Below are positions 8,501 to 15,766 of a stretch of DNA of 64,000 bases, piece by piece. The notes below the pieces were generated by a model that was given only the letters and a program-made list of their open reading frames with translations, searched no databases and had not been told where the DNA came from. The translations under genes were made by a program, and so were the position numbers. Origin of the DNA: Symbiodinium natans (lineage: Eukaryota > Sar > Dinophyceae > Suessiales > Symbiodiniaceae); contig CAJNDS010000114.1 in the NCBI GenBank assembly GCA_905221605.1, forward strand, positions 1,028,958 to 1,092,957, read 5' to 3'. Position 1 is the first letter of the stretch. Each line of letters begins with the position of its first letter.

Positions 8501-10867
8501 GTCAGCACGGAGACTTGCAATGCTCCGGTTCTCAGCGGAAGGTATCCGGAGAAAAGCCTCCATATCGGGGCGTCTGATTTGCCGTCCCAGCACGGAGTTG
8601 ATGAAAGTTTTAGACTTATCCGAAAGCTGGACAGAGCCACACGCAACCCCCATCAAACCTGCTCGCACTGTGCGATCCATCCGGGGGTCGGCCAAGCCGC
8701 AAATCTTTTTAGTCAATTCCTTATGCACATAATCCCCCGGCGTGAGCTGGAATAGCTCTTCACTGTGGACAAAGTGACCATAAGAGTGTCCACCACTGCC
8801 AAGTGACTCAGGTCCAGTGAAGTAGTAGAGACGCGCTCCCGCGCCAATCGCTTGCGTCCTTGCTGCCTGGCTGGGCCGGAAGATACAAAGCTGGTCGCTC
8901 TCATGATGGACAAGACTAACAGCGTGCCGCAATTCCGAACCCAGGATATATTGCAGCATGGCCCGTGGCATGGCAACGCCGCCCAAACGTGCCTTGATGT
9001 GGACAAAATCGCCCTTGCAGTCAGGAAGCTTTTGGCGCTCATGCCAAGCGATAGCCACAGCAGCGCCCGTATACGACCCAGCAGAGAAACCCGTAACGCA
9101 CAGTTTGCACTCGCCAGCTCTACCCGCGGCGAGGCCCACATGCAGAGCGGTCAGCGCAGCAGTATGTGGCATGTGCAAGTGAGCCAGGGCAGGGCACATT
9201 GTCAGGGAGGCTTCTACCGAGCTGATTCTAGCACGAACCGCCGCTGGCAGACCGCATCCTTCGACCTGAGGGTACAGAGCACGTGCCCATAGCTGGGCGG
9301 CTTGGGGCAGGAGCAACAATGCATGTGCGGCATTACCGCTGGTCGAAAGCAACAACGGGCGTTGTGTGTCCTCATATCGGACCTTTTTGCCCTGGTTGTC
9401 CCGGACTGTTTCCATTTCTAAGCCAGTGAGTGCATAGGAATTGGCTGTGTGAATGATGCTACCCGACACAGTGGGGGGCGTATTCTCGGCCTTCCCATTC
9501 ATCCCGCTAATGAAGAGCGACCGACATTCCCCTGAGGGGGTTAGGTGAGGCTTTGGAGGCGGGTACTGGTAGGCAGGAAAGGCAAAGGCTGCCAGGGCTT
9601 GTTGCACACGCATGGCTAGTCCATCATCCCAGTATTGACTGAGGCCCAACGGCGTGACCTTTATGTCTGCAGCGAAGAGAGGCCACGGCAGATCCGCCTG
9701 GGCCAGCCAAGCATGCGCAGCGGCAGCAAGAAGAGCAAGCGGCCCAGTTGGGGTATTGGGTCGACTGCGCCATTTCGGGGTGGCCCTGCAGGAAGATAGG
9801 GCATCTTTCTTCCAAAACATGAGGACCCCAGGGAAGAGCTGGAGCCGCACTGGTCCACTGCCCTTTTTCCCAACAGAGGCCCACAGAGGGACGGTGTCCC
9901 CGTTGCCCCAGACCGACTCGGGTAGAGTAGGCAGCCGTACCACACTCCCCCACTGCGGCAAGATGTTTTTGCCTTTGGCACCATATCCATGCACAAAAGG
10001 AGGGGGTATAACCTCGGCGTATCGGTTCGCCATGAATAAGTCAGGACCAGGTAGGATTGCCAAACGGGAGTGCGAGCCGCCGTAACCCATGAGCAAGGGA
10101 AGAAATCCCTGTTCATATGGGCCTTGTCCCCATGTTTTGACCCCTCTGACCTGCCTGACTGGGGAGGCGCCAAACTGGATGTCTGGCTCTGGCCGGCCAG
10201 CAGTAAGGTCGGCCGTTTTCCACGCAACCTCATGTATGTATCTTCCTAAAAGTGCCCACGCAAACACAAAGTCAGAGTGCTTGTGAGCAGTGGTTCCGGC
10301 AAGAGGGGTGTTGCGTAGACATTGCCGATAATGGATCTGGTCCAACGGCACCTGCTCATGCATACCAGGCAATGGAGTGGGCACTTCACTGGGCATGATG
10401 ACTAGCTGCAGGGCTCGGCTCAACGCAGTACCAATTGAGGTCACCGCACTAGCGACGTTGCCAGGGATGCAGAAGCGAGGGGGCCGGGGATGTTTGCCGT
10501 CCGGAGCATTCGGGTAGAAGAGGACCAATCCCCCATTTGCTTCAAGCTGGTCCTCGGACGCACAAACCATGCCAATTGAGTTTGGCGATCGGGCCCCACA
10601 CGGTATGGACCCGTCCGGCGAGCAACTCCACGGCGAGGCTGGAAGCGAGCCACAGGGCTGTGTCTCGTCCGTCTCGACTTCCATGCTGCCCAGTGACTCC
10701 GTCGAGAGGGTATTGGGCAGTAGATCGAGGACTGCAAACCTTCGCAGCTCTTCTGCTTCCCACCTGGCAGTGAACAAGGTGTCATGGTCAAGCAACATCA
10801 AGACCACCCCTGGCGCAAGGACTCTGAGGACTGCCAGAATTTCGGGCCCCGCCCACGTAAAGTGCAC
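2561..10867 (-). CDS. Giant protein: alpha/beta-hydrolase-like domain + SF1 helicase (left arm)
   Basis: An uninterrupted frame of 2768 codons; the 10867 start is only the first GTG, and the right-arm copy shows the coding homology continues upstream. Around residue 595 the motif GFSAGS fits a serine-hydrolase nucleophile elbow, with HHESD (Asp about 658) and GHSYGH (about 697) as possible Asp and His partners. Residues about 1210-1780 form a UPF1-type superfamily-1 helicase: Walker A GAPGSGKT (Lys 1221), motif II DEAQQ (1330), motif III GDHRQ (1357), SMRLPPEI, IGMVSQYARIVTQ, and a motif VI-like RATSSFTRG. About 1840-2180 is Pro/Ser-rich and probably disordered, followed by an unrecognised C-terminal region with a CPKC pair. 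Function unknown. A role in a mobile element or in RNA/DNA remodelling is inference. Acidic-patch residues are intact, so the helicase may be active. Confidence 0.75.
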   Translation of the reverse strand: MHFTWAGPEILAVLRVLAPGVVLMLLDHDTLFTARWEAEELRRFAVLDLLPNTLSTESLGSMEVETDETQPCGSLPASPWSCSPDGSIPCGARSPNSIGMVCASEDQLEANGGLVLFYPNAPDGKHPRPPRFCIPGNVASAVTSIGTALSRALQLVIMPSEVPTPLPGMHEQVPLDQIHYRQCLRNTPLAGTTAHKHSDFVFAWALLGRYIHEVAWKTADLTAGRPEPDIQFGASPVRQVRGVKTWGQGPYEQGFLPLLMGYGGSHSRLAILPGPDLFMANRYAEVIPPPFVHGYGAKGKNILPQWGSVVRLPTLPESVWGNGDTVPLWASVGKKGSGPVRLQLFPGVLMFWKKDALSSCRATPKWRSRPNTPTGPLALLAAAAHAWLAQADLPWPLFAADIKVTPLGLSQYWDDGLAMRVQQALAAFAFPAYQYPPPKPHLTPSGECRSLFISGMNGKAENTPPTVSGSIIHTANSYALTGLEMETVRDNQGKKVRYEDTQRPLLLSTSGNAAHALLLLPQAAQLWARALYPQVEGCGLPAAVRARISSVEASLTMCPALAHLHMPHTAALTALHVGLAAGRAGECKLCVTGFSAGSYTGAAVAIAWHERQKLPDCKGDFVHIKARLGGVAMPRAMLQYILGSELRHAVSLVHHESDQLCIFRPSQAARTQAIGAGARLYYFTGPESLGSGGHSYGHFVHSEELFQLTPGDYVHKELTKKICGLADPRMDRTVRAGLMGVACGSVQLSDKSKTFINSVLGRQIRRPDMEAFLRIPSAENRSIASLRADCTQVLLTDAKPHLADLPPPYHELGPTMKLVLGMWLPHLSLERLVDMLGYQFLAMASEAEIEEEPSEQYHYPEQAAVKRAATPVAIKPGTHTWPICLLHRVYPRASVMLLTPELADVPDWATKWFAVAGKVPAKGTALLVTLREDKGDVAYPGMFIELLAPKKLFTGPGESKAMQPVNITIALLLTDEQHNQFAQRPSLPRVSQLEVLPGGASTPLWDALLHMPRERQHVALGVPLEDSPLDAIRQPQWLPGFLTDLVLVLLIGLVVRGNWHDTWAQLIHPEVCQVFRGKHETQAAQASLTAGPGASNPLQSFLNLWLAEEQSYRKEWTPTLLSGVLATLPDSPLPGQEDARTPALWHAECLRLSHDSLSNEHDPRTRASIFALAVGPAFLTCLCDTFWGADGHLAALLGACSYGLAANRTSVFITGAPGSGKTRSCAFLGVLLACLTSRLTLYTAHGNESVRAYVEAVDRLTTASNEFVRSRIVRIPGNKEKDTHKLPFDVHDLYRGLLVATTHGTIVARLSFPYSQLINRLKDVELLLRDEAQQLGTPGSNTILAHIKHALDVMIGDHRQPAGGSRPNYHFVTELLEQKICGLNAVPADLHTPATLPAALLRQTAQSSGPWKKGQGEMPSWGKPHRSSGASEVLFSAVSMLESILCISIVKPKQAETVMQAAGLKAIVGPAVNLSLCSSMRLPPEIAAILYACRYSEACRFELIGRVPRLRMPPGPTMQHLLGRPLRSLAGRWMETCRWVRVQDQDETQTKIGRSYDLSMVLADIVLTFGHQVYPDSPIGMVSQYARIVTQMKFMLQLSLPADPLGDDDMSLLEACQTAEDFPLTGAPNTWSLVTFRTFLMNRIGSLKRFFGAITTACSTGPTFGICVFVTCRASGFLFSSEAGFARATSSFTRGLGALVFVAPHYSDGIGACFQMAACATGGLIECAEYVRTQASLWSMDGPGIATALHKQAFRERTVASVVLPAERKVGLDLFGTPPLHQAWALKATWGDKRGVFYRTLQQEGWGSPSFTSNSYSGTIVSLQTRGFVLEPLPNAVYCVPFQAVREGDGVAQYLTCLLGDTSIRMPPKRGSAQRADPAFEHKAGILRAPRGLHLLPVRTGKAASETAIDVDSPGNSPVPAGSNSPDVVVATAVEVPTPQQSPAQGEATTNARHGERWGTPWLKPRAAGGSIAAAVSPPPPAKRDVSRTPCGTPTRERGPLTKEPATKEPAVVPAASPIALDACVTTPSSEVDHRIGGGSAASCPPRSGGNIRDPPPGVRRPPSPRTRPTHTASPDGIRTVEASQPPCAKSPTDSLGLTEPKSYLPMPPHGLTPIPARPVPAVQARKESRPLALDKDGSQQLEPPKAKPRGPSEPSGTRDPSAPACAPIMQSNTVSVCDLMWRALAAGHHFGKNVKPRPYMNLRDSQHLTTHCQQLRAYRAYEVFLNGIPNQLQDSDMLIGIADTLLHLPETFPAAYLKVYDPIITQCLRLSGALQHFDLAEMLDCPVPQLDKARLSESLVGYGFLTTAQYIADLFSAVSDLPSVINASFPAMLSYADPDYWLGALLLAFESHQKGPLERTAGLPIVIGFPESDNKITDLQINVPPAAMVAFLAGRAYRCPKCPTTKYVMDAHSGLPQVTGQASQEALQAWAAAAKHTDVETARLAQPSLNTFLGITLQGTETLGQRHYQEFRPDLPPAHFLDAIRLALAASVANQNIEHFWSVFNLEWPDTSHRMAVFLRRVLPLECLLSSPCAAPVEANTAATSPEVVSISSETNEGSPCPMDDMSDAEDEPEAQVNDWRFSELRTTDLAALREVDVSAPFRLPVIFDAHWKGISTTPTKHGPQRPQNAWYDAATAHWAAIKGLMRAKHPTKQRLNSFWFRMYCHGTPKDPDPSALRAAVTSFPFQYKDEGVVQYRQIQEAVRVMWLAAQTSMTRYMRIPIPDGIPEWGVDEQELPPMQVMPSRTRSHTTSAGHRSRRPDWDGSWQ

Positions 10868-11934
10868 AGAAGCTAGCCCCGCTTTCCTTGGTGTTAACCA
10901 AGATGGGAAACCACCTCTCCTTAAACGGGCCTTCCCACTGCATGCGTGCTACCAAATGCCGGACAAAGTAGGGGAAGTGCGGAATAGACAAGAAGCAGCG
11001 ACTATCCGTGACCAAGAGCAGGACATGGGCTCCTGCGGACTTAGCAGCTCGGAGCTGTGGAAGTAGGCAGCCGAGTCATGCATTGTGGTCAATCTCTGGG
11101 TGGAGACCTTGCAGCTCAGACGGTTCGCCGGAAATGGTTCCCGAGGCCAGTTTCAATGGCAGCACGCCGCTAGAGGTGGGCTCAGGGAAATTCTGATTAC
11201 TTTCTAGCCTGCGCGAGATCATCAGGCTTCTGAGGTCCCAGCGCATGGTCAGCACTGGAGTTTGCCCGGGAGACAGGGGCTGTCTCCCCACCCGCTCCTT
11301 GTTTGGTGACAACACTCGCCCAAGAGGGAAGGTCTATTGCGAAACCAGGCACCGCTCGCCCCATGAGACAAGGGTTGTATTTCCGGTGGAAAGTATCGGC
11401 ACCAACCGGCAGCATCGAGTTCATGAGGCAGAATGACGCGGGCTTGCATCTGCCTGGTCATTGCAATATTACTGGTCCCTAAAGTGAAAAGTGCAGTGAG
11501 TTGCCCTCTCCTGGCAACGTGGACTTGGAGCACTTGCGCTCCAACCCGGATCGCGTACGGTTGACAGACATACGACTCCATGGCATCACTCACCGAACAT
11601 GGCAGGCCAAACTTATGTGACTGCCCCACAGGCCTCGAGGCAACCTCCAGACACCAAGATCCCTGGAAAGCCCTGACAAAAACCAGAGAGGGACTCCAGG
11701 AAAGGGAGGACCAAACAAAAAGCACAGCACACAGGAGAGAAGAAGCAGAAAGGCGAGAAAAAACCAGTCAGGAGCGTTACAACCCTCCACACAATGGGTT
11801 CCTTGTTCAGTCAGCCAGCCACCCTAAGCTTGAGCCAGGGCACATCCAACGCGCAACCTGAAAGATGCAGCGGGTCATCGCAGGTGGCTGTTGCTTGTGG
11901 CTGCATGTACTGCATGTACAAAGCAATGACCTGG
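9104..11934 (-). repeat. Inverted repeat, left arm (pairs with 60788-64000)
   Basis: The reverse complement of this segment matches 60788-64000 with scattered substitutions and small indels. Position 11934 pairs with about 60788, and 9104 pairs with 64000, the window end, so the duplication probably continues. The outer limit of homology is unknown on the right. The inner limit at 11934 coincides exactly with the start of tyrosine-recombinase element copy 1. Confidence 0.85.
10868..11581 (-). pseudogene. Decayed 5' part of the giant gene and its small leader gene (left arm)
   Basis: Aligning this stretch with 61155-62230 on the plus strand shows how it broke. An extra 25 bp near 10880-10905 (with the palindrome CTTGGTgttaACCAAG) shifts the frame just before the long ORF. 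The right-arm sequence YNALLGC is HNA-stop-LGC here, a nonsense change near 11078. Roughly 220 bp present at about 61640-61870 are missing. The leader gene begins with the ATG at 11581-11579 (MESYVCQPYAIRVG) as in the right arm, then drifts between frames. Whether translation of the giant ORF still occurs from an internal start is unknown. Confidence 0.7.
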
Positions 11935-11953
11935 TCACTTTGCCTTCTTAAGC

Positions 11954-14077
11954 ATGTCCGATCCGGCCAGTGCTACTGAAGCCTCTGGTTCCGCCAGCAG
12001 CTGGGTCGCAGTCGCGGAGCATCCTTTCCCGCCTGAGCCCCCGACCTTGCCTGCCTGTGCAGTGATTGCCCTCGAGGCCCCTGCGCCTGGGCCGCTGACT
12101 GTGCTTTCGGACAAAGGGGGGAGTTTAGGGAATGCTTCTGTTGGGGGGAGTTCAGGGACTGCTTCTGTTCTTTCCGACAATGTCTCAGTGTGTCCGATGG
12201 CGACTTCAACGTCGCCGAAGATGCAGGTGTTGGCCCACTGGGGGCTTGCTCTCCTGACACTGAAGATGACACCCGTCATCCTGATTCTGAGGGTTGTGCA
12301 GGTTTACCTCTCGAGTCCCGCGTTGACACCAGCTTCATTGATCAGATTGTTTGCCCATCCCGAAATTTGACGCAAATCCGTCTGCCGTGGGAGCAAGGTC
12401 CTATGAAGTGCATTTTCAGTGATGATGCCGACTTTGCTGTGCAATCCCCATCCTTGGAGCCCTTGTTACCGCCAGAGGTGAGCACGCCTGGTCGAGTGCT
12501 TGGAGCATGTGACCGACTTGAAGTCATTCTTTCAAACCACGATTTCTAATGTTGCTGACTGCGATATTAATGAGACCCTTCGAAGTTTGCTTCACATTGC
12601 AATCAATAAGTTATGTGTCGTCGTGGAACGGTGCACAGGACAGCCGCCCGACCCTGAGGACATTGAGGCCAGGACGGGGCTCCGCAGCCCCTACACGTTG
12701 ATCAAGAGGGCCAATTCCCTCCTCGCCTGTCTTCGTTGGGTCGATGGTCAGCCCCTTGCAAATCTGTCCTTCTCGGGTGTGTTCCAAGAGACTCTTGTTT
12801 GGGAACATTTTCAGTACTTGAAGAAAGAAAACAAGCCTCCGACCAGCGGTTCGACGTTGCTTTCTGCCATGCGGTTCTTGCACTACGTCCTTGAGGTGGA
12901 TGTGCAGGTATGCATTTCTAGCCGGCGCATCGTCGGTGCCAGTCAGCAGTTGGCTGCTAAGACCCGTTGGCTCAAGCAGGCTCGTGCATTAACAGTTGAT
13001 CAGGTTTGCAAATTGCATGAACTTCTCGAAGGCAGCGACGACCCCCTGTTGCGTTGCTTCGCTGCATATGCCTTGATCGCCGTCTATGGACGATGTCGGC
13101 ACTCTGACCTGCAGTGCATCTGGGACCTGGAGTGCGATTTCGATGGTGTTTCGGGCTTTCTGCAGATTCGAACAGGTCGTCACAAGACCTCGACCACCGC
13201 CAAGAAGAAGGCGTAGTTTTTGCATATCTTGGTCCCTGCACAGGGAGTGGTCTCTCGTCCCTGGCTGCCTCTTGCAATCCAGGCGTTTGAAGCTGTTAAC
13301 CTGTGTTTAATTGGCAAGATTGACGGGCCCATTTTCCGCCCACCCCTTGATGCTGAGTGCTCTGCCCTCTGTGCTCGCCCCGTGTCCTCGCAAGAAGTGT
13401 CCAGGATGCTTCGTCAAGCCCTCGATTTGCCTGAGGACTCCGGCGTGTCCTCCCATTCCCTCAAGGTCACTGGCCTGTCCTGGGCATCCAAGGCTGGCAC
13501 GCGCGCTGGCATGGACCGTGATACTTGTGCTGTCTTGGGTCGGCATGCTCGCAATCAACTCACGACTGAGGTTGTGTACAGCCGTGATCTCAGCGCGGCC
13601 CCGTCGTTGGCCTTTTCTCGCTTGTTGCATCAGGTTGCTCTTGGGGTGTTCATGCCAGATGCTCCTTTACGCGCTTTCTGGAGTGAGTCCTGTGAAGCCT
13701 CTCCTGGCCCAGCACCGATTTTGCCTGTCGTGCGACCCTCCGGAGCCATCAAAGTTGAAGATTCCGCCTCCGAAGCCGAGGAGTCTGCGCATGAGAGTAG
13801 TGAGGATTCCTCTGATTCTGAGGCCTCCCGAAGCAGCAGCTCGGACAGTGTGACCCATTCCTCCAGCCCTCCCCTCAGCAAAAAGGCCCGCCGCTTTCTG
13901 CCTGAGACACGGGATGAGTCCGACGTCTGGGTGATCCACCGTCGTTCCCGCAAGTTGCACTTGGTCCGCGGCCAAAGCACTCTTGATGCGTGCCTTCAAG
14001 TTCTTGCATGCGGACGTGTGCGCTCCGATGCGTACAGAGTTGCCGAGGATGCTGACCTGGATGCGGTCGAGTGTTAA
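11954..14077 (+). pseudogene. Tyrosine recombinase, frameshifted copy
   Basis: Begins with the same Met as the intact copy at 42065 (MSDPASATE). Compared with that copy it has a 2-bp gain in 'cagtgtgtccgatgg' (about 12190), a 12-bp in-frame loss near 12356, an 8-bp loss near 12490, and a CAG to TAG stop at about 13214. The C-terminal catalytic half is otherwise readable from 13220 to 14077. A late CAA to TAA change removes the last six or so residues. The protein cannot be made as one chain from this copy. Confidence 0.85.
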
Positions 14078-14470
14078 GGTTGCCGGCGATGCATTTGACG
14101 GTTGTGGAAAAGTCGGGTCCGTCTGCTTGCGAAGGTAAGTAGTCGACCCAGGGTCTGCAATGAAGTGTTGCGCCCTCACAACTGTCATGCTGCTGTCTGC
14201 CTTTTTCGGTCGAGTGCACGGACAAGGGGGGGGGGGGTTGAGCATGAGTGAACGTGAGTCATGTCGGCTGCTTGTTCTCTCTCGCCCCCCCATCAAGTCG
14301 AGGTTGGTGACGACATGACCAATGCTTTCATGCCATGATTTGTTGTGTTGATTCCTGATTGACATCTTGATGTTCAGTTACACTCAGTCATGTGAAGTTG
14401 TTCGGGTGCATTCTGTCATGTGAAGTAGGTGCCCCTAAGTAGCCTCTCGAGTGCGCTGCGTGAGAGCCCC
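14078..14470 (+). other. Intergenic leader between recombinase and Gag-like ORFs, copy 1
   Basis: No gene. It holds a G-run of about 11 bases near 14226-14236 (12 or so in copy 2, a length polymorphism), and the word TCATGTGAAG twice near 14389 and 14418, just before the Gag-like start. 'gaaggtaagtag' at 14131 could be a splice donor, but no acceptor was established. Confidence 0.5.
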
Positions 14471-15694
14471 ATGTCTGTGCTGGAGTCTGCCGCTCACTTT
14501 CAGGCGAGATGCAAGCTGTTCCGCATCGGCGAGCCCCTCATACGTACCTTGACGCGTCTGGGTTTTGAGACTCTTGGGCAGCTCGCTTATTGCGTGGGCC
14601 AACCAGGTCAACAGCTAGCCGATGATCAGTGGCATACTTGGGTCCAAACCTCCATCCCCGCCGCATCAGCCGGGGAAGCTGCGAGTGTACGCCGACTCGT
14701 CTTCGAGGCGCAAACACTTACCTTGGCAGATCTCAAGGACCAGGTTACCAACCCCAGTGCCTCTGCCGCCCGACCCCTTGCAGAAGCAGAGCGCGACAAA
14801 CGCATGGCTGCTTTAAAGGCCAAGGTTTCCGGTGTGATCATAGAAGGTGATGCGGAGCCCAGCCGGGCCCTGTTGGAATTGGCCTGCACCATGAGTTCGC
14901 TGGATGAGATAAGGTATATCGCCCCTGAGAAATGCACCTCCCGCTTGAGCGAGGTAGCCCTTGCCAAGCCCCTCGCCCGTGTCGTCGAGCTGGAGCAGCA
15001 GCGGCTTGTTCTCAAGGACCAGGAGCTCCCGTGTGACGCCCAAGTTCACAACCCCTTGCTCCTCTCTGCAGCATTCCGTCGTCGAGGACTGGCGCTGGCA
15101 TTTGCAGATGTGGTTGATTTTCTTGCACATGAAAAATACGTCAATGAGCTGATGCGACACCTGACAAACCCCGACGCCCTGCCAGGGGGTGCTTGCCAGC
15201 TGCATCAAGTTGTCGAGGCTGACCGCTTGGTTCATGTGTGGATGCTTGAGAAAGGAATCCGGCCCCGGCGCAAGAGTGACGGATCCCGCGCCATGGATGA
15301 CGCTCTCTTTGAAGCGCTCTCGTCGTATCGCGTTTCCTTCGTCTTGATCCCTCGTGGAAGCACGGCTGCTGGGAGTGGCGGCGGTCGAGGAAGGAAGCGC
15401 AAGAAGACCAAAGATGACAAGGGCAAGAAGGATGATAAAGCTGAGAAGATTCCCCCTGCGCCCAAGGACCCGCCTGCTCGCCCCCCGAAAGGTCCAGGCA
15501 AAGGTGCTGCCAACCGTGCGGCTGTCCCCAAGGCCATTCTCGACAAGGGTGGCAAAGCCCAAACGCCCGATGGCAAAGCCATCTGCTACGGGTTCAGCCT
15601 TGGGGAGTGCCGGGTGGCCAACTGCCCCCGTGCCCATGTCTGCGCGCGTTGTTTCGGCAATCATAGCCTCATGCAGTGCCAGCGCAAAGAGTGA
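14471..15694 (+). CDS. Gag-like zinc-finger protein of copy 1
   Basis: 407 residues from the first Met (the frame is open from a GTG at 14429). The body is helical and charged. A Lys-rich basic stretch (residues about 300-340, GRKRKKTKDDKGKK) precedes a C-terminal metal-binding region: C-x7-C-x4-C-x3-H (a CCCH finger, CYGFSLGECRVANCPRAH), then C-x2-C...H...C. A structural, nucleic-acid-binding Gag role is inferred from its place before the polymerase ORF and from the fingers. It stops at 15694, and the polyprotein starts 72 bp later in another frame. The protein is identical to 44601-45824 by eye, suggesting selection or recent copying. Confidence 0.75.
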   Translation: MSVLESAAHFQARCKLFRIGEPLIRTLTRLGFETLGQLAYCVGQPGQQLADDQWHTWVQTSIPAASAGEAASVRRLVFEAQTLTLADLKDQVTNPSASAARPLAEAERDKRMAALKAKVSGVIIEGDAEPSRALLELACTMSSLDEIRYIAPEKCTSRLSEVALAKPLARVVELEQQRLVLKDQELPCDAQVHNPLLLSAAFRRRGLALAFADVVDFLAHEKYVNELMRHLTNPDALPGGACQLHQVVEADRLVHVWMLEKGIRPRRKSDGSRAMDDALFEALSSYRVSFVLIPRGSTAAGSGGGRGRKRKKTKDDKGKKDDKAEKIPPAPKDPPARPPKGPGKGAANRAAVPKAILDKGGKAQTPDGKAICYGFSLGECRVANCPRAHVCARCFGNHSLMQCQRKE

Positions 15695-15766
15695 CTATCG
15701 CCAGAAGCCGCTTCGACCAGTGTCACTTCGAATTCGTTTTCTGCTAGCCAGCCTGACGTGGCGAAG

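Noticed and set aside
12966-12976. TTGGCTCAAG in the recombinase gene as a spliced-leader relic
   Set aside because: It encodes the conserved WLKQ stretch of the recombinase in both copies, so it is coding sequence.
14224-14237. G-run as a quadruplex control element
   Set aside because: It is a single uninterrupted run whose length differs between the copies, more like slippage than a four-tract quadruplex.
14813-15664. Minus-strand 283-codon frame opposite the Gag-like ORF (also 44943-45794)
   Set aside because: It lies antisense to a recognised Gag-like ORF in both copies and shows no domain; it is a by-product of codon bias on the coding strand.
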